Of a DNA stretch of 64,000 nt, positions 21,745-30,761 are shown piece by piece. The translations under genes were made by a program, and so were the position numbers. Below the pieces are notes generated by a model that ran no database searches, was not told the DNA's origin, and worked only from the letters and a program-made list of their open reading frames with translations. This DNA comes from Halieaceae bacterium (GTDB taxonomy: Bacteria; Pseudomonadota; Gammaproteobacteria; Pseudomonadales; Halieaceae). Location of the stretch: NCBI GenBank assembly GCA_902520195.1, contig CABYND010000007.1:31529-95528 (forward strand), written 5' to 3'. How positions within the stretch are numbered: position 1 is the first letter of the stretch; each line of letters opens with the position of its first letter.

Positions 21745-21828
21745 TGGTGGAGGGGGGTGGATTCGAACCACCGAAGCTCGCGCGTCAGATTTACAGTCTG
21801 ATCCCTTTGGCCACTCGGGAACCCCTCC
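21745..21828 (-). tRNA. tRNA-Tyr (anticodon GUA)
   Basis: An 84-base tRNA with a long variable arm, acceptor GGAGGGG/CCCCTCC, encoded CCA, and anticodon loop CTGTAAA giving GUA. Confidence 0.96.
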
Positions 21829-21971
21829 GGAAGGGCGCACATTCTCTAGATCTGGACACCTTGTGTCAACAGGGCTGGAGGGGGAATTCTGCGCTTCTGG
21901 CGGCCCTCGCAAATGACGGCTGACACTTCGTTTGCGCCAATTGGCTAGCAGTTTTTTGCGCCAGGATGAAA

Positions 21972-22047
21972 TGGAGCTGGCGAGAGGAATCGAACCCCCG
22001 ACCGGCTGATTACAAATCAGCTGCTCTACCTACTGAGCTACGCCAGC
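21972..22047 (-). tRNA. tRNA-Thr (anticodon UGU)
   Basis: A 76-base cloverleaf with acceptor GCTGGCG/CGCCAGC, encoded CCA, and anticodon loop TTTGTAA giving UGU. It is the first gene of the tRNA-tuf unit. The 143-base gap to tRNA-Tyr is longer than the other gaps and holds nothing recognisable. Confidence 0.96.
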
Positions 22048-22094
22048 TAAAAAACTTCTGCCGGAACGAAAACAGCCGCCCCGGCGGGGAGCGC

Positions 22095-22123
22095 ATCATC
22101 CCCTCAGGGGGACTACTCGTCAA
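22095..22123 (-). promoter_or_regulatory. Possible promoter of the tRNA-tuf unit
   Basis: On the minus strand TTGACG (22118-22123), a 17-base spacer and GATGAT (22095-22100), followed by the GC-rich GCGCTCC discriminator expected of stable-RNA promoters. It overlaps the last codons of coaX. The -10 matches consensus at only four positions. Confidence 0.45.
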
Positions 22124-22847
22124 GCGTTCGGGAAAGCCATAGCCTGAGACCTTCCATGACCAGATCGGGGCTGACTGTAGCAGTTAAGCCGAAGCCTCGG
22201 AGCGTGCTCGCTGAGCCACCCGTTAGTAGCGGGCGATGCCCTGGGTACGCCGCCATCGTCGACTCCACCGCGCCCAGCACCGCGCGCCAGGACCCTGCAG
22301 TGACGCAGGCTTGCGTGTTATTGCCGGGCGCAATAGCCGGCTCCTCGAGGGCACCGACCTGAATCCGGTCCGTCTCGTTACTCAGTGCGCGCCGCATCAG
22401 GTCGGCACCAGGCAAGATATAGCCGCCTTCATGCACGCCTTCTGCGGAGACCAAATCCACGGTTACGGCGGTGCCGGCATCAATCACGCACAGCGCCCCC
22501 TCATTGCGGGCACGCGCCGCCAACATGGCAAGCCAACGGTCTACACCCATACGCTCTGGTTCGGCGTAACTACTCACCAAACCAAGACAGGTTGATTGTG
22601 CCGTCGCGCGATGCACGGCCCGCGCCCCACTCGCCGTCAGTGCGGCTATCAGCTCGGCATCGGCTGCGTCACCGGCAACACTCGCCAGCCCCACTGCGCC
22701 CCAACGCTCTGCCTCAACAGCCTCGCAGAGGCTCGACACATCCGAGACTGACTTACCGGCGTCCAGTAACACCTCGGCGTTAGCAAGGCGCCACTTGATC
22801 GCTGTGTTACCCACATCGATCAGTAACCAGGGCATCTGCTCAGTCAT
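22113..22847 (-). CDS. coaX: Type III pantothenate kinase
   Basis: It phosphorylates pantothenate in the first step of coenzyme A synthesis, using the ASKHA fold and a monovalent cation. The 244-aa protein has the phosphate-binding start LLIDVGNTAIKWRLA, RMGVDRWLAMLAAR, and CVIDAGTAVTVDLV. Its start overlaps the birA stop by 4 bases, so the two cofactor genes are probably translated together. Upstream of tRNA-tuf this birA-coaX order is the usual one in Pseudomonas. Confidence 0.95.
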   Translation of the reverse strand: MTEQMPWLLIDVGNTAIKWRLANAEVLLDAGKSVSDVSSLCEAVEAERWGAVGLASVAGDAADAELIAALTASGARAVHRATAQSTCLGLVSSYAEPERMGVDRWLAMLAARARNEGALCVIDAGTAVTVDLVSAEGVHEGGYILPGADLMRRALSNETDRIQVGALEEPAIAPGNNTQACVTAGSWRAVLGAVESTMAAYPGHRPLLTGGSASTLRGFGLTATVSPDLVMEGLRLWLSRTLDE

Positions 22848-23680
22848 CCTGCCGCTCCAATCTCAAGCAAGGTCGCTTCTCCCCCCGCTACCACCGACTG
22901 CCCTGTTTCCGTATTGACCAACAGCGCGCCATGCTGATCAACGCCCGCAGCTTTGCCAGCCACAGTGGGCGACCCTTCCACCACTACCTGCCGGCCATGC
23001 AAAAAATCCCGCTTACGCCACTGCTTAAGCCAGCCGCCCATGTCGCCGCCCGCAATGTCCGTGAGCCCTGATGCCAGCTGGTTGATCAGTTGAGCTGCCA
23101 GACTATTGCGGTCTACCTGCGAGCCTCGAGCGCTGGCCAGATCGGTCCATGGTCGCTGAATGGACCCTGTGTCCTTCAAAGGCATGCTCACGTTCAGCCC
23201 AATGCCGGCGACAACGGGTATCGCACCGTTTTGCTCACCCAGCAGTTCGATCAGTACCCCACCTAGCTTACGTTCTCCGTGGAAAAGGTCATTAGGCCAC
23301 TTCAGCGCAAGATCCACCTCAAAGTCCCTCGCGATCACCTCGGCTAGCATAGCGCCGATGGCCAAGCTGAGGCCGGACAATCTTTCTACCGACCCATGAA
23401 AGCGCCAGCCCAGAGAGAGATAGAGATTGGCGCCTGCTGGGCTGTGCCAGCTGCGGCCGCATCGACCCCGGCCCTGAGTTTGTTCCTCTGCCAGCGCTAC
23501 GACACTGCGGGAGCCATCAGCTAAGGGAGAGCCATCAGCCAACAAAAACGCTCGGGCCACATCGTTGGTGGATCCGACCGAGTCATAGACCTCAACGGCG
23601 AACATTGCCGCGGCAGATGCTGACAATGCGTCGACGATGGCGGTGGCATTAAGTGGTGGCAGGATCATAGCCGCCATCAT
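22844..23680 (-). CDS. birA: Biotin--[acetyl-CoA-carboxylase] ligase, no DNA-binding domain
   Basis: It attaches biotin to the biotin carboxyl carrier protein. The catalytic core is complete, with STNDVAR, EEQTQGRGRCGRSWHSPAG (the GRGRxG biotinyl-AMP loop) and LKWPNDLFHGERKLGGVLIE, plus a C-terminal SH3-like cap. The protein lacks the N-terminal winged helix of E. coli BirA, so it should not itself repress biotin genes. The start is uncertain: ATG at 23680 sits beside GAAGG, with alternatives ATG 23677, ATG 23668 and TTG 23716. Confidence 0.92.
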   Translation of the reverse strand: MMAAMILPPLNATAIVDALSASAAAMFAVEVYDSVGSTNDVARAFLLADGSPLADGSRSVVALAEEQTQGRGRCGRSWHSPAGANLYLSLGWRFHGSVERLSGLSLAIGAMLAEVIARDFEVDLALKWPNDLFHGERKLGGVLIELLGEQNGAIPVVAGIGLNVSMPLKDTGSIQRPWTDLASARGSQVDRNSLAAQLINQLASGLTDIAGGDMGGWLKQWRKRDFLHGRQVVVEGSPTVAGKAAGVDQHGALLVNTETGQSVVAGGEATLLEIGAAG

Positions 23681-23840
23681 ACCTTCAGTGCGCCGGCTCT
23701 TTTGTCTGTTAGCCAAAGACTTTGTCTTTTAGTCACGATCGTTTGCGCCACTCGAACCCTCATCAACCCCATGGTCTACTGCCCTACCGTGATACCTGTC
23801 ATCATGGCGAGACCTCAGGCGCCTCGTCAGTTGACACAGC

Positions 23841-24197
23841 ATGTCTAATGCCCCGTCGCAAACAAGAGAGCGGCTCCGCCTGCTCGCCATGATCCTCGCA
23901 CTGGTCATCGGGGGCCTATTGATCGCCCAACTTTGGACACAACCGCTGTCGCAAGACAGTTTGACTGCGGCGGGCCGTGGCGTGCTGTTTGTGCTGCTTG
24001 CACTGGGCTTAATGGGAACCCGGCGATTGAGCGTGGTGCTCACAGCATTACTATGTAGCGTTTCGCTCACCGACCTGCTGTCGGTGGATCACACACTCCA
24101 CTTTTCCGATGCGCTGGAGTTATTAACGCTCCTTTTGTGCGGGGGATTATTGCTGATCCCTGCACACGCCTCAGTCCCACAGGACACCGCCTCTTGA
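23841..24197 (+). CDS. Small inner-membrane protein, unknown
   Basis: A 118-aa protein with about four hydrophobic segments (near 15-30, 45-60, 63-77 and 88-107) and a basic N-terminus (SQTRERLRLL). I recognise no family. It is oriented away from birA and ends in TTGA, where the ogt start TTG overlaps its TGA, so the two are likely co-translated. A link to alkylation repair is only positional. Confidence 0.65.
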   Translation: MSNAPSQTRERLRLLAMILALVIGGLLIAQLWTQPLSQDSLTAAGRGVLFVLLALGLMGTRRLSVVLTALLCSVSLTDLLSVDHTLHFSDALELLTLLLCGGLLLIPAHASVPQDTAS

Positions 24198-24706
24198 GCC
24201 TTTTTTACGACACCCTCGATACACCGCTCGGCACCCTGACGCTGGAGGCGAGCGAGCACGGACTCAGCAGTATTCGATTTCCTAATCGGCCACAACCAAC
24301 GGCAGGCAAAATAGCCAGGAGCAGCGTTCTCAAGCTGGCCAAGCGGGAACTGACAGCTTACTTCGCGCGGCAGCTAAGAGCATTTTCTGTGCCACTGGAC
24401 TGGCATGGCACCGCATTTCAGGAGTCGGTATGGCAGGCGCTGACTGACATACCCTACGGTGAGACGGTGAACTATGCCGACATTGCCCGGGCAATCGGTC
24501 GGCCTCGATCCGCCCGGCCCACCGGTGGTGCCGTGGGGCGCAACCCACTCCCTATCATTGTGCCCTGCCACCGGGTGGTCGGCGCTAATCATACCCTCAC
24601 GGGCTTTACCGGGGGGCTAAATATCAAAGTCGCGTTACTTCAACTGGAGGGCCGTGAGGTCGAGTCACACTCACGCATTGAGGTCGGGAATAATCTCGTC
24701 TTTTAG
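24194..24706 (+). CDS. ogt: Methylated-DNA--protein-cysteine methyltransferase
   Basis: A suicide enzyme that removes alkyl groups from O6-alkylguanine (and O4-alkylthymine) onto its own cysteine. About 170 aa. It starts LSLFYDTLDTPLGTLTLEAS and has FQESVWQALTDIPYGETVNY and the active site IVPCHRVVGANHTLTGFTGG. No N-terminal Ada regulatory domain is present. The TTG at 24194 overlaps the preceding stop; an in-frame ATG at 24137 would lie inside the upstream gene. The last 36 bases overlap the 3' end of the opposite-strand YdcH-like gene. Confidence 0.9.
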   Translation: MSLFYDTLDTPLGTLTLEASEHGLSSIRFPNRPQPTAGKIARSSVLKLAKRELTAYFARQLRAFSVPLDWHGTAFQESVWQALTDIPYGETVNYADIARAIGRPRSARPTGGAVGRNPLPIIVPCHRVVGANHTLTGFTGGLNIKVALLQLEGREVESHSRIEVGNNLVF

Positions 24707-24904
24707 TCGCTCAATCGATTCCTTGAGGCGCAACTTTTCTTTTTTAAGGCGCTGCACCAGCAGCTGGTTTTGCCACGGTCGCGATTGCAGCTCGATGATT
24801 TTCTGATCGAGGGTGCGATGCTGGGTTTGCATGACGGCCAAGCGCTCTGCGGGCGAGAGATCCTCGTTTGCCGCTGACTGATCTGGTCCAACACGCTCTG
24901 TCAT
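24671..24904 (-). CDS. YdcH/DUF465-family small coiled-coil protein
   Basis: A 77-aa protein made almost entirely of charged heptad-like helix: HRTLDQKIIELQSRP, then VQRLKKEKLRLKESIERLKD. This is the DUF465 (YdcH) pattern, whose function is unknown. Its 3' end runs 36 bases into the convergent ogt gene, so both C-termini are encoded on opposite strands of the same DNA. Confidence 0.82.
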   Translation of the reverse strand: MTERVGPDQSAANEDLSPAERLAVMQTQHRTLDQKIIELQSRPWQNQLLVQRLKKEKLRLKESIERLKDEIIPDLNA

Positions 24905-25038
24905 GCCTTACCTCACACCTACCCCACGAGAAATCTAACTGGGGTTTGGCGGCGCTGACAAGTCACTCTGACTGAGCAGACCAATGACCGGGTGACCCAT
25001 TGCTGAGCGAGAACTCCTAGCCCAGTGGGTCCAAAACG

Positions 25039-25932
25039 TCAGAGGTCCGGATCCGGGATCAGCTCAAGATAATTGATCTCGCTATCCCCAGCGGCGACAA
25101 ACTTGGGCGCCTTCAAGCTGTCCCACTGGTTATAACGAACCGGCGCACCCTCGAGGGTGGTCACGCTGCCACCTGCGGCGCGCACCAGCGCATCCCCCGC
25201 CGCCAAGTCCCATTCATAGCAGGGCGAAGTCCTTGGATAGACATCGGCGCTGCCGGATGCCACGTCACAAAATTTCAGGGCGCTGCCCGCATCGAGGCGC
25301 TGGGCACCATGAGCCAACTCCGCGAGGCGCGTGAGCATCATCTGAACACGCTCCTCGCGGTGGCGCGCACTGGCGGACATTACCAGCTGCGCGGCTGGGT
25401 CGAGGGCGCGAGCACTCAGGTCTGCACCCTCCCCATCGGAAAACAATGGATAACGCCTTGCGCCCCAGTCGGGCACCCCCAGATCCATATGGCCTCTATT
25501 GGGCGCAGCGATCAGCCCCAGCACCGCCTCCGCCTCAACGATCAGTGCGATATTCACCGTGAACTCTCCGGTGCCCTCAAGAAACTCTTTGGTGCCATCA
25601 AGTGGGTCAATCATCCAGCACACTGGCCAGTCACGTCGGCCAATAAGCTGCTCCAGCGTCGACTCCTCGGAGAGAATCGGGATATTGGGCGTCAGCGACT
25701 GCAGGGCCTGACAGATCAGCCGATGCGACGCGTGATCAGCCTCAGTGACGGGGCTGGCATCTGACTTTTGGCTTACCGCCACATCACCGACATTTGCGTA
25801 GAGATCGAGAATGCACCGCGAGGCGTCGGCTGCGAGCGCCCTCAGCGCAGTAATCAGATCGGGCAAGGAGAGTTGACCCTCCTCGAGCATCGCATCCAGA
25901 CCGGGGTTGCCGCTATAGTAACGACTATTCAT
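25039..25932 (-). CDS. cysQ: 3'(2'),5'-bisphosphate nucleotidase
   Basis: It hydrolyses 3'-phosphoadenosine 5'-phosphate, a by-product of sulfate assimilation. An inositol-monophosphatase-fold enzyme with SPVTEADHASH, the metal-binding ILSEESTLEQL and the signature WMIDPLDGTKEFLEGTGEF, and a C-terminal CYEWDLAAGDALVRAAGG. The frame is open to 26061, but that would run through the divergent yrfG start. The ATG at 25932 (about 297 aa) leaves a 19-base divergent gap; ATG 25890 is a further option. No strong ribosome-binding site decides. Confidence 0.92.
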   Translation of the reverse strand: MNSRYYSGNPGLDAMLEEGQLSLPDLITALRALAADASRCILDLYANVGDVAVSQKSDASPVTEADHASHRLICQALQSLTPNIPILSEESTLEQLIGRRDWPVCWMIDPLDGTKEFLEGTGEFTVNIALIVEAEAVLGLIAAPNRGHMDLGVPDWGARRYPLFSDGEGADLSARALDPAAQLVMSASARHREERVQMMLTRLAELAHGAQRLDAGSALKFCDVASGSADVYPRTSPCYEWDLAAGDALVRAAGGSVTTLEGAPVRYNQWDSLKAPKFVAAGDSEINYLELIPDPDL

Positions 25933-25951
25933 CCCAACAGGGTAGCACTCG

Positions 25952-26656
25952 ATGGCCTTAACTGTGGCCTCCAGTCTCTCAGTCGAAGCGGTGGACTGGT
26001 CACAACTCGAAACCATACTGCTAGATATGGACGGTACGCTCCTCGATCTCGAGTTCGACAATCACTTCTGGGGCACCGTGATCCCGGGTGAGTGGGGCCG
26101 GCCACGCGGCCTCGACGTCAGAACCAGTCAGGAAAAGCTGGCACCCGTGTTTGCAAGTGAGCGTGGCAAGCTGAACTGGTATTGCCTCGACTTTTGGGGC
26201 GAGACGCTGGAGCTCGATATTCCAGCCATCAAGGCTCGCTACACAGAGGGCATTCGCTGGCGGCCCCAGGCTGAGACTTTTCTGCAACACCTTCAGGCCA
26301 GCCACCTCGACGTGGTTTTGATTACCAACGCGCACCCCTTAACCCTGAAAATGAAAGCAGAGCGTCTGCCTTTGGCCCATTGGTTTGATGTGATGATCAG
26401 CTCCCATGATTACGGCGCGCCAAAAGAGACCCCCACTTTCTGGCGCAGCCTCATTGAAGATCGCCCCTTTGATCCCGACCGAACGCTGTTCCTGGACGAC
26501 TCGGAATATGTGCTCGATTCGGCACAGGCATTTGGCGTGGCACATCTTGTGACATTGCGTCAGCCCGACTCGACACTGCCCCCGCGAGTCGATACACGAT
26601 TCCCCGCCATCCACCACTTTGAGGAAATCCTCAGCGGATTGCCGAGCATTGACTGA
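25952..26656 (+). CDS. yrfG: GMP/IMP nucleotidase, HAD family (YrfG)
   Basis: A HAD-superfamily phosphatase of the E. coli YrfG type, which dephosphorylates purine monophosphates. The 234-aa protein has motif I LLDMDGTLLDLEFDNHFW (DxDGT), motif II ITNAHP, and motifs III/IV with K near PKETPTFW and FLDDSE. The neighbours cysQ (divergent) and hslR (downstream, overlapping) match the nudE-yrfG-hslR-type cluster of gammaproteobacteria, though nudE is not present here. Confidence 0.9.
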   Translation: MALTVASSLSVEAVDWSQLETILLDMDGTLLDLEFDNHFWGTVIPGEWGRPRGLDVRTSQEKLAPVFASERGKLNWYCLDFWGETLELDIPAIKARYTEGIRWRPQAETFLQHLQASHLDVVLITNAHPLTLKMKAERLPLAHWFDVMISSHDYGAPKETPTFWRSLIEDRPFDPDRTLFLDDSEYVLDSAQAFGVAHLVTLRQPDSTLPPRVDTRFPAIHHFEEILSGLPSID

Positions 26657-27056
26657 TAGCGAACACGGCAACAGTAAAGTCCGGATCGATAAATGGTTGT
26701 GGGCCGCCCGTTTTTTCAAGACACGGTCACTGGCCAAGACAGCCATTGAGGGAGGCAAGGTCTTGCTCGCCGGCCAAAAGGTAAAAGTCTCACGAGAAGT
26801 GGCCCCCGGGGATATGTTGCGCATCCGCCAAGGTTGGGACGAACGCGAGGTCAAAGTGATCGCCACCAGCGAGCAACGACGTGCGGCGCCGATCGCCCAA
26901 AGCTTGTACGAAGAAACCGAGGCGAGCATCGAAAGACGCAACCGTGCCGCAGAGGCGCGCCAGGCGGCAGGCACGCTGGCAAGACCCTCACAACGACCGG
27001 GTAAACATGAGCGCAAAACATTGGAACGCTTGAGGAAGCGGTTCGACCCCACCTGA
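26649..27056 (+). CDS. hslR: Heat-shock protein Hsp15, S4-domain RNA-binding protein
   Basis: Hsp15 binds stalled 50S subunits that carry nascent peptidyl-tRNA. An S4 domain (VRIDKWLWAARFFKTRSLAK, GGKVLLAGQKVKVS) is followed by a basic tail with RPGKHERKTLERLRKRFD, as in HslR. The start is unclear. TTG at 26649, overlapping the yrfG stop by 8 bases, gives about 135 aa, and the frame stays open back to 26619. Confidence 0.88.
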   Translation: MTDSEHGNSKVRIDKWLWAARFFKTRSLAKTAIEGGKVLLAGQKVKVSREVAPGDMLRIRQGWDEREVKVIATSEQRRAAPIAQSLYEETEASIERRNRAAEARQAAGTLARPSQRPGKHERKTLERLRKRFDPT

Positions 27057-27088
27057 TATAAGTCGGCGCCGAGAACACAACTTGGGGT

Positions 27089-29008
27089 ATGATCGTTGGC
27101 ATGATTGAAGAGTTGCCGACAACCAGACCCCATACGCCGCTACTCGACGGCGTATCGACTGATCTTGCTGCACTCTCACAGCTGCAAAGTCATGAATTGG
27201 TGCAGCTGGCTGAAGAGCTTCGACACGACCTGCTCTACTCTGTCGCAGGCACCGGGGGGCACTTTGGTGCCGGACTGGGCGTGGTCGAACTGACGGTGGC
27301 GCTGCACCATGTTTTCAACACCCCCTATGACCGCATCGTGTGGGATGTCGGGCACCAAACCTACCCCCACAAAATCCTGACCGGGCGACGCGATCGCATG
27401 AACAGCATGCGACAGCTCGAGGGGCTGTCCGGGTTCCCCAAACGCTCAGAAAGCCCCTTCGACACCTTCGGCGTGGGTCACTCTTCGACCAGCATCTCCG
27501 CGGCCATGGGTATGGCGCTAGCGGCGCAGAAGCAAGGTGTCGACCGCAAGGTCATTGCCGTGATTGGAGACGGTGCGATCACAGGCGGCATGGCGTTTGA
27601 AGCGCTGGCACACGCGGGGCATGAACGGCCCAACATGCTGGTTATTCTGAATGACAATCAAATGTCGATTGGCCATAACACCGGCGGACTGGCGACCTAC
27701 TTCGCCAAGATCTGGGCCAGCAAGACCTACACCGCGCTGCGGGAGGGCTCCAAAAAGATCCTCGAGCACGTGCGCGGCGCCTGGGACCTGGCCAAAAAAA
27801 CAGAAGAACACATGAAGGGCATGGTGGCGCCGGGCACGATGTTCGAAGAGCTGGGTTGGCACTACATTGGTCCACTCGATGGCCATGATCTGCCGCAGCT
27901 GGTGAATACGCTCAAGGTCATGGCTGACCTTAAGGGTCCGCAGTTCCTGCACATTCGCACCGTCAAAGGAAAGGGTTTTGCGCCAGCCGAGCGAGACCCC
28001 ATTGGCTACCACGCGATCAACAAACTGGAACCGGCCAAGCCCGCAAAGTCGGCGGTGCCAGCCAAACCCAAGTCACCCAAGTATCAGGACGTCTTCGGAC
28101 AGTGGCTATGCGACCTCGCGGCACAGGATGAGCGGGTGGTGGGCATTACCCCCGCCATGTGCGAAGGATCGGGCATGGTGCAGTATGCCAAGGCGTTTCC
28201 AGAGCGCTTCTACGATGTCGCGATTGCCGAACAACACTCGGTAACGCTGGCTGCGGGTATGGCCTGCGATGGCCTCAAGCCGGTGCTCGCCATTTACTCG
28301 ACCTTTTTGCAGCGTGGCTACGATCAGCTGATACACGATGTAGCCCTGCAGGGCCTGGACGTCACTTTGGCCATTGATCGCGCAGGTCTAGTAGGTCAGG
28401 ACGGACCCACGCATCACGGTACCTTCGACCTCTCTTATTTGCGTTGCATCCCCAATATGGTGGTCGGCGCACCCAGCGACGAAAATCAGTGCCGACAAAT
28501 GCTGCAAAGTGCCTGGCTCCATGAAGGACCCTCGGCGGTCCGCTACCCACGCGGGGAAGGCACGGGCATTGCGATCGACGCTGGACTCCCCGCAAAGGAG
28601 ATCGGTAGAGCCGAAATGGTGAGAAAAGGTACTGGCATCGCTATCCTGAATTTTGGTGTACTGCTGGATCAAGCACTGGCTGCTGCCGAGGCACTGGGCG
28701 CAACCGTGGTCGACATGCGCTGGGTAAAACCCCTAGACGAGGCGATGATTCTCTCTCTGGTGGAGCAGCATGATCTGCTGATCACCTTGGAGGAAAACGC
28801 TGTAGCGGGTGGCGCGGGGAGCGGCGTCGCCGAGTTCCTCGCCAACGAGGGCGTCATTTGCCAATTACGCCACGTGGGTATCCCCGACGCCTTTATCGCG
28901 CATGCCGGACAAGCTGAGTGCCGGCAACTGGCGGGGCTGACCGCCGACAACATCATCGCGGTGGCACAAAGCACGGCGCCAGCCACGACCAGCAAACAAG
29001 CCCTATAA
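27089..29008 (+). CDS. dxs: 1-deoxy-D-xylulose-5-phosphate synthase
   Basis: The first, flux-setting enzyme of the methylerythritol phosphate pathway, condensing pyruvate and glyceraldehyde-3-phosphate with thiamine diphosphate. The 639-aa protein has [18 protein letters not shown] and [16 protein letters not shown]. The ThDP motif is [18 protein letters not shown]...NDNQMSIG. A transketolase-type pyrimidine domain follows ([17 protein letters not shown]), and then a C-terminal domain. ATGs at 27089 and 27101 are both possible. It heads dxs-xseB-ispA, a permutation of the E. coli xseB-ispA-dxs order. Confidence 0.97.
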   Translation: MIVGMIEELPTTRPHTPLLDGVSTDLAALSQLQSHELVQLAEELRHDLLYSVAGTGGHFGAGLGVVELTVALHHVFNTPYDRIVWDVGHQTYPHKILTGRRDRMNSMRQLEGLSGFPKRSESPFDTFGVGHSSTSISAAMGMALAAQKQGVDRKVIAVIGDGAITGGMAFEALAHAGHERPNMLVILNDNQMSIGHNTGGLATYFAKIWASKTYTALREGSKKILEHVRGAWDLAKKTEEHMKGMVAPGTMFEELGWHYIGPLDGHDLPQLVNTLKVMADLKGPQFLHIRTVKGKGFAPAERDPIGYHAINKLEPAKPAKSAVPAKPKSPKYQDVFGQWLCDLAAQDERVVGITPAMCEGSGMVQYAKAFPERFYDVAIAEQHSVTLAAGMACDGLKPVLAIYSTFLQRGYDQLIHDVALQGLDVTLAIDRAGLVGQDGPTHHGTFDLSYLRCIPNMVVGAPSDENQCRQMLQSAWLHEGPSAVRYPRGEGTGIAIDAGLPAKEIGRAEMVRKGTGIAILNFGVLLDQALAAAEALGATVVDMRWVKPLDEAMILSLVEQHDLLITLEENAVAGGAGSGVAEFLANEGVICQLRHVGIPDAFIAHAGQAECRQLAGLTADNIIAVAQSTAPATTSKQAL

Positions 29009-29035
29009 CCTCTGACATCTGCAAGGCACTGACCC

Positions 29036-29281
29036 GTGGCCAAATCGAACAAAGCGGTATCATCACCCAGCATCACCGAGCAAATGACCGAGCTGAGTGA
29101 ACTGGTGGAGCAACTGGAAGACCCGGAAATCGAGCTGGAAGCGGCTCTGGTGCTATACGAGAAAGGTGTCAAGCTAAGCGGCAGCATTCAAAAAATTCTT
29201 GAGTCTGCGGAGCAACGCGTCGCGCAGGTGGCCGCGGACGGATCGCTGCTCGACGGAGATGAGGCGTCAAACGAAGCCTGA
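29036..29281 (+). CDS. xseB: Exodeoxyribonuclease VII small subunit
   Basis: The small subunit of the exonuclease that degrades single-stranded DNA to oligonucleotides; several XseB coil around each XseA. The 81-aa protein has ELSELVEQLEDPEIELEAAL and LYEKGVKLSGSIQKILESAE, typical of XseB. It starts at GTG, 27 bases after dxs, and is followed 7 bases later by ispA. XseA is not in the window. Confidence 0.93.
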   Translation: MAKSNKAVSSPSITEQMTELSELVEQLEDPEIELEAALVLYEKGVKLSGSIQKILESAEQRVAQVAADGSLLDGDEASNEA

Positions 29282-29288
29282 GCCCGTT

Positions 29289-30119
29289 ATGGAACCCTTC
29301 GCCGGGCTGAGCTGCCCTGACCCGAAACTTGCCGACGCGCTAGACTATCTCGCGCAGCACCCCGGTAAACAGCTACGCAGCCGATTAACCGTCGCTAGCG
29401 CCGATCTGGTCGCGGGGGTAAGCGTCTCCGCTGCCGTCATGGCGGGCGAGGCGATCGAGTTACTCCACACCTACTCCCTTGTACACGATGATCTCCCGGC
29501 GATGGACGACGACGACCTCCGGCGAGGGCAGCCCACGCTGCACTGCGCCTTTGACGAGGCGACTGCCATTCTTGCCGGCGATGGCCTGCAAGCCGCCGCA
29601 TTTCAGCGGCTCACTGAAATAGAAGCTTTGAGCGCCGAGCAACGACTCGACATGATCGGGGTCGTCAGCAAAGCCGTCGGCTTCCATGGCATGGTCGGCG
29701 GTCAGGCACTCGATTTGGCTGCAGAACATCAAGCGGTCCCTGCCAACGCACTGAGGGACATACACAGCCTTAAAACCGGTGCGCTCATCTCTGCAGCGGC
29801 GGAGGTCGGCGCCATCTGTGGCGGCGCAACCCGCTCGCAACGTGATGCACTGGTGCGATTTGCCACAGCGATCGGTCTTGCCTTTCAAGTCACCGACGAT
29901 GTGCTCGACGTCACGGGTGATAGCACCTCACTGGGTAAAACGGCGGGGAAGGACGAACGGGCAGAAAAATCCACCTACGTCAGCACACTGGGCCTGGAAG
30001 GTGCGCAACAGGAGGCGGATACGCTACTCAAGGAGGCGCTCCACGCGCTGGCTGAATTCGGGGAGGCCGCGGAGCCGCTGCGCGCACTGGCCCGCAAAAT
30101 GGTTCACCGGGACACTTAG
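29289..30119 (+). CDS. ispA: Farnesyl diphosphate synthase
   Basis: It elongates dimethylallyl and geranyl diphosphate with isopentenyl diphosphate to C15. It has both Asp-rich motifs, VHDDLPAMDDDDLRRG and QVTDDVLDVTGDS, and KTAGKDERAEKSTYV near the C-terminus. At 276 aa it is some 20 residues shorter than E. coli IspA, and the N-terminal substrate loop reads PGKQLRSRL instead of the usual GGKRLRP; the Lys and second Arg that bind isopentenyl diphosphate are kept. Its place after dxs and xseB supports the farnesyl call. Confidence 0.92.
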   Translation: MEPFAGLSCPDPKLADALDYLAQHPGKQLRSRLTVASADLVAGVSVSAAVMAGEAIELLHTYSLVHDDLPAMDDDDLRRGQPTLHCAFDEATAILAGDGLQAAAFQRLTEIEALSAEQRLDMIGVVSKAVGFHGMVGGQALDLAAEHQAVPANALRDIHSLKTGALISAAAEVGAICGGATRSQRDALVRFATAIGLAFQVTDDVLDVTGDSTSLGKTAGKDERAEKSTYVSTLGLEGAQQEADTLLKEALHALAEFGEAAEPLRALARKMVHRDT

Positions 30120-30236
30120 TCTCACGGTTCAAACCGGTTCTTAAAGGTGGCCAATCAATTCATTACAGGTGCGGCAACACCGTTATTCCAAAGGGTTGCG
30201 GCGCAAGCAGGCCAACCTGAAGCAGCCGAACTCCAA

Positions 30237-30761
30237 CTAGCTCGCCGCAATCGCCGTCAACACCGCGGTCATACACCCGCCGGCCATTGCCCCCGCTGCC
30301 ACATCATCCAGCATCACGCCCCACGCGCCCGGAACGCCACGTTCCAGGGCGCTGACCGGCCACGGTTTAAGAATATCAAACAGCCGGAACAGCAGTAGCG
30401 ACCCGACCAGTAAGGTCATACTGGGCAAATCAAATGTTAAAACACTCATGGGGATAAGCGCCGCCAGCCACAACCCTACAAATTCATCGATCACGATCGC
30501 AGGGTGATCGATCACCCCCCAAGCGGCGCCAGCGCGCTTGGATGACCACACCGTCAAAGCAGTGAGCCCGAGCCACCCCCACCAGTGCCAGATCACCGGC
30601 AAATCCAAGAAGAAGGCAAATAATGCCGCAGCGACAATGCTACCTGCCGTACCGGGTGCCACCGGGGACAGCCCGGCACCAGCGCCAGTTGCGATCAATG
30701 TCGCCACATCGGTAATCGTTGCCTTGGTGGGGTCGTCGTGATCAGCGGCGGAAGTGGTCAT
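30237..30761 (-). CDS. pgpA: Phosphatidylglycerophosphatase A
   Basis: It dephosphorylates phosphatidylglycerol phosphate in the inner membrane. The protein has GAGAGLSPVAPGTAGS, DHPAIVIDEFVGLWLAA, LFRLFDILKPWPVSALERGV and GVMLDDVAAGAMAG, all PgpA signatures, with about four membrane segments. ATG 30761 (174 aa) gives a 20-base overlap with thiL; an in-frame start at 30788 is possible. It is the last gene of the nusB-thiL-pgpA end of the rib run. Confidence 0.94.
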   Translation of the reverse strand: MTTSAADHDDPTKATITDVATLIATGAGAGLSPVAPGTAGSIVAAALFAFFLDLPVIWHWWGWLGLTALTVWSSKRAGAAWGVIDHPAIVIDEFVGLWLAALIPMSVLTFDLPSMTLLVGSLLLFRLFDILKPWPVSALERGVPGAWGVMLDDVAAGAMAGGCMTAVLTAIAAS

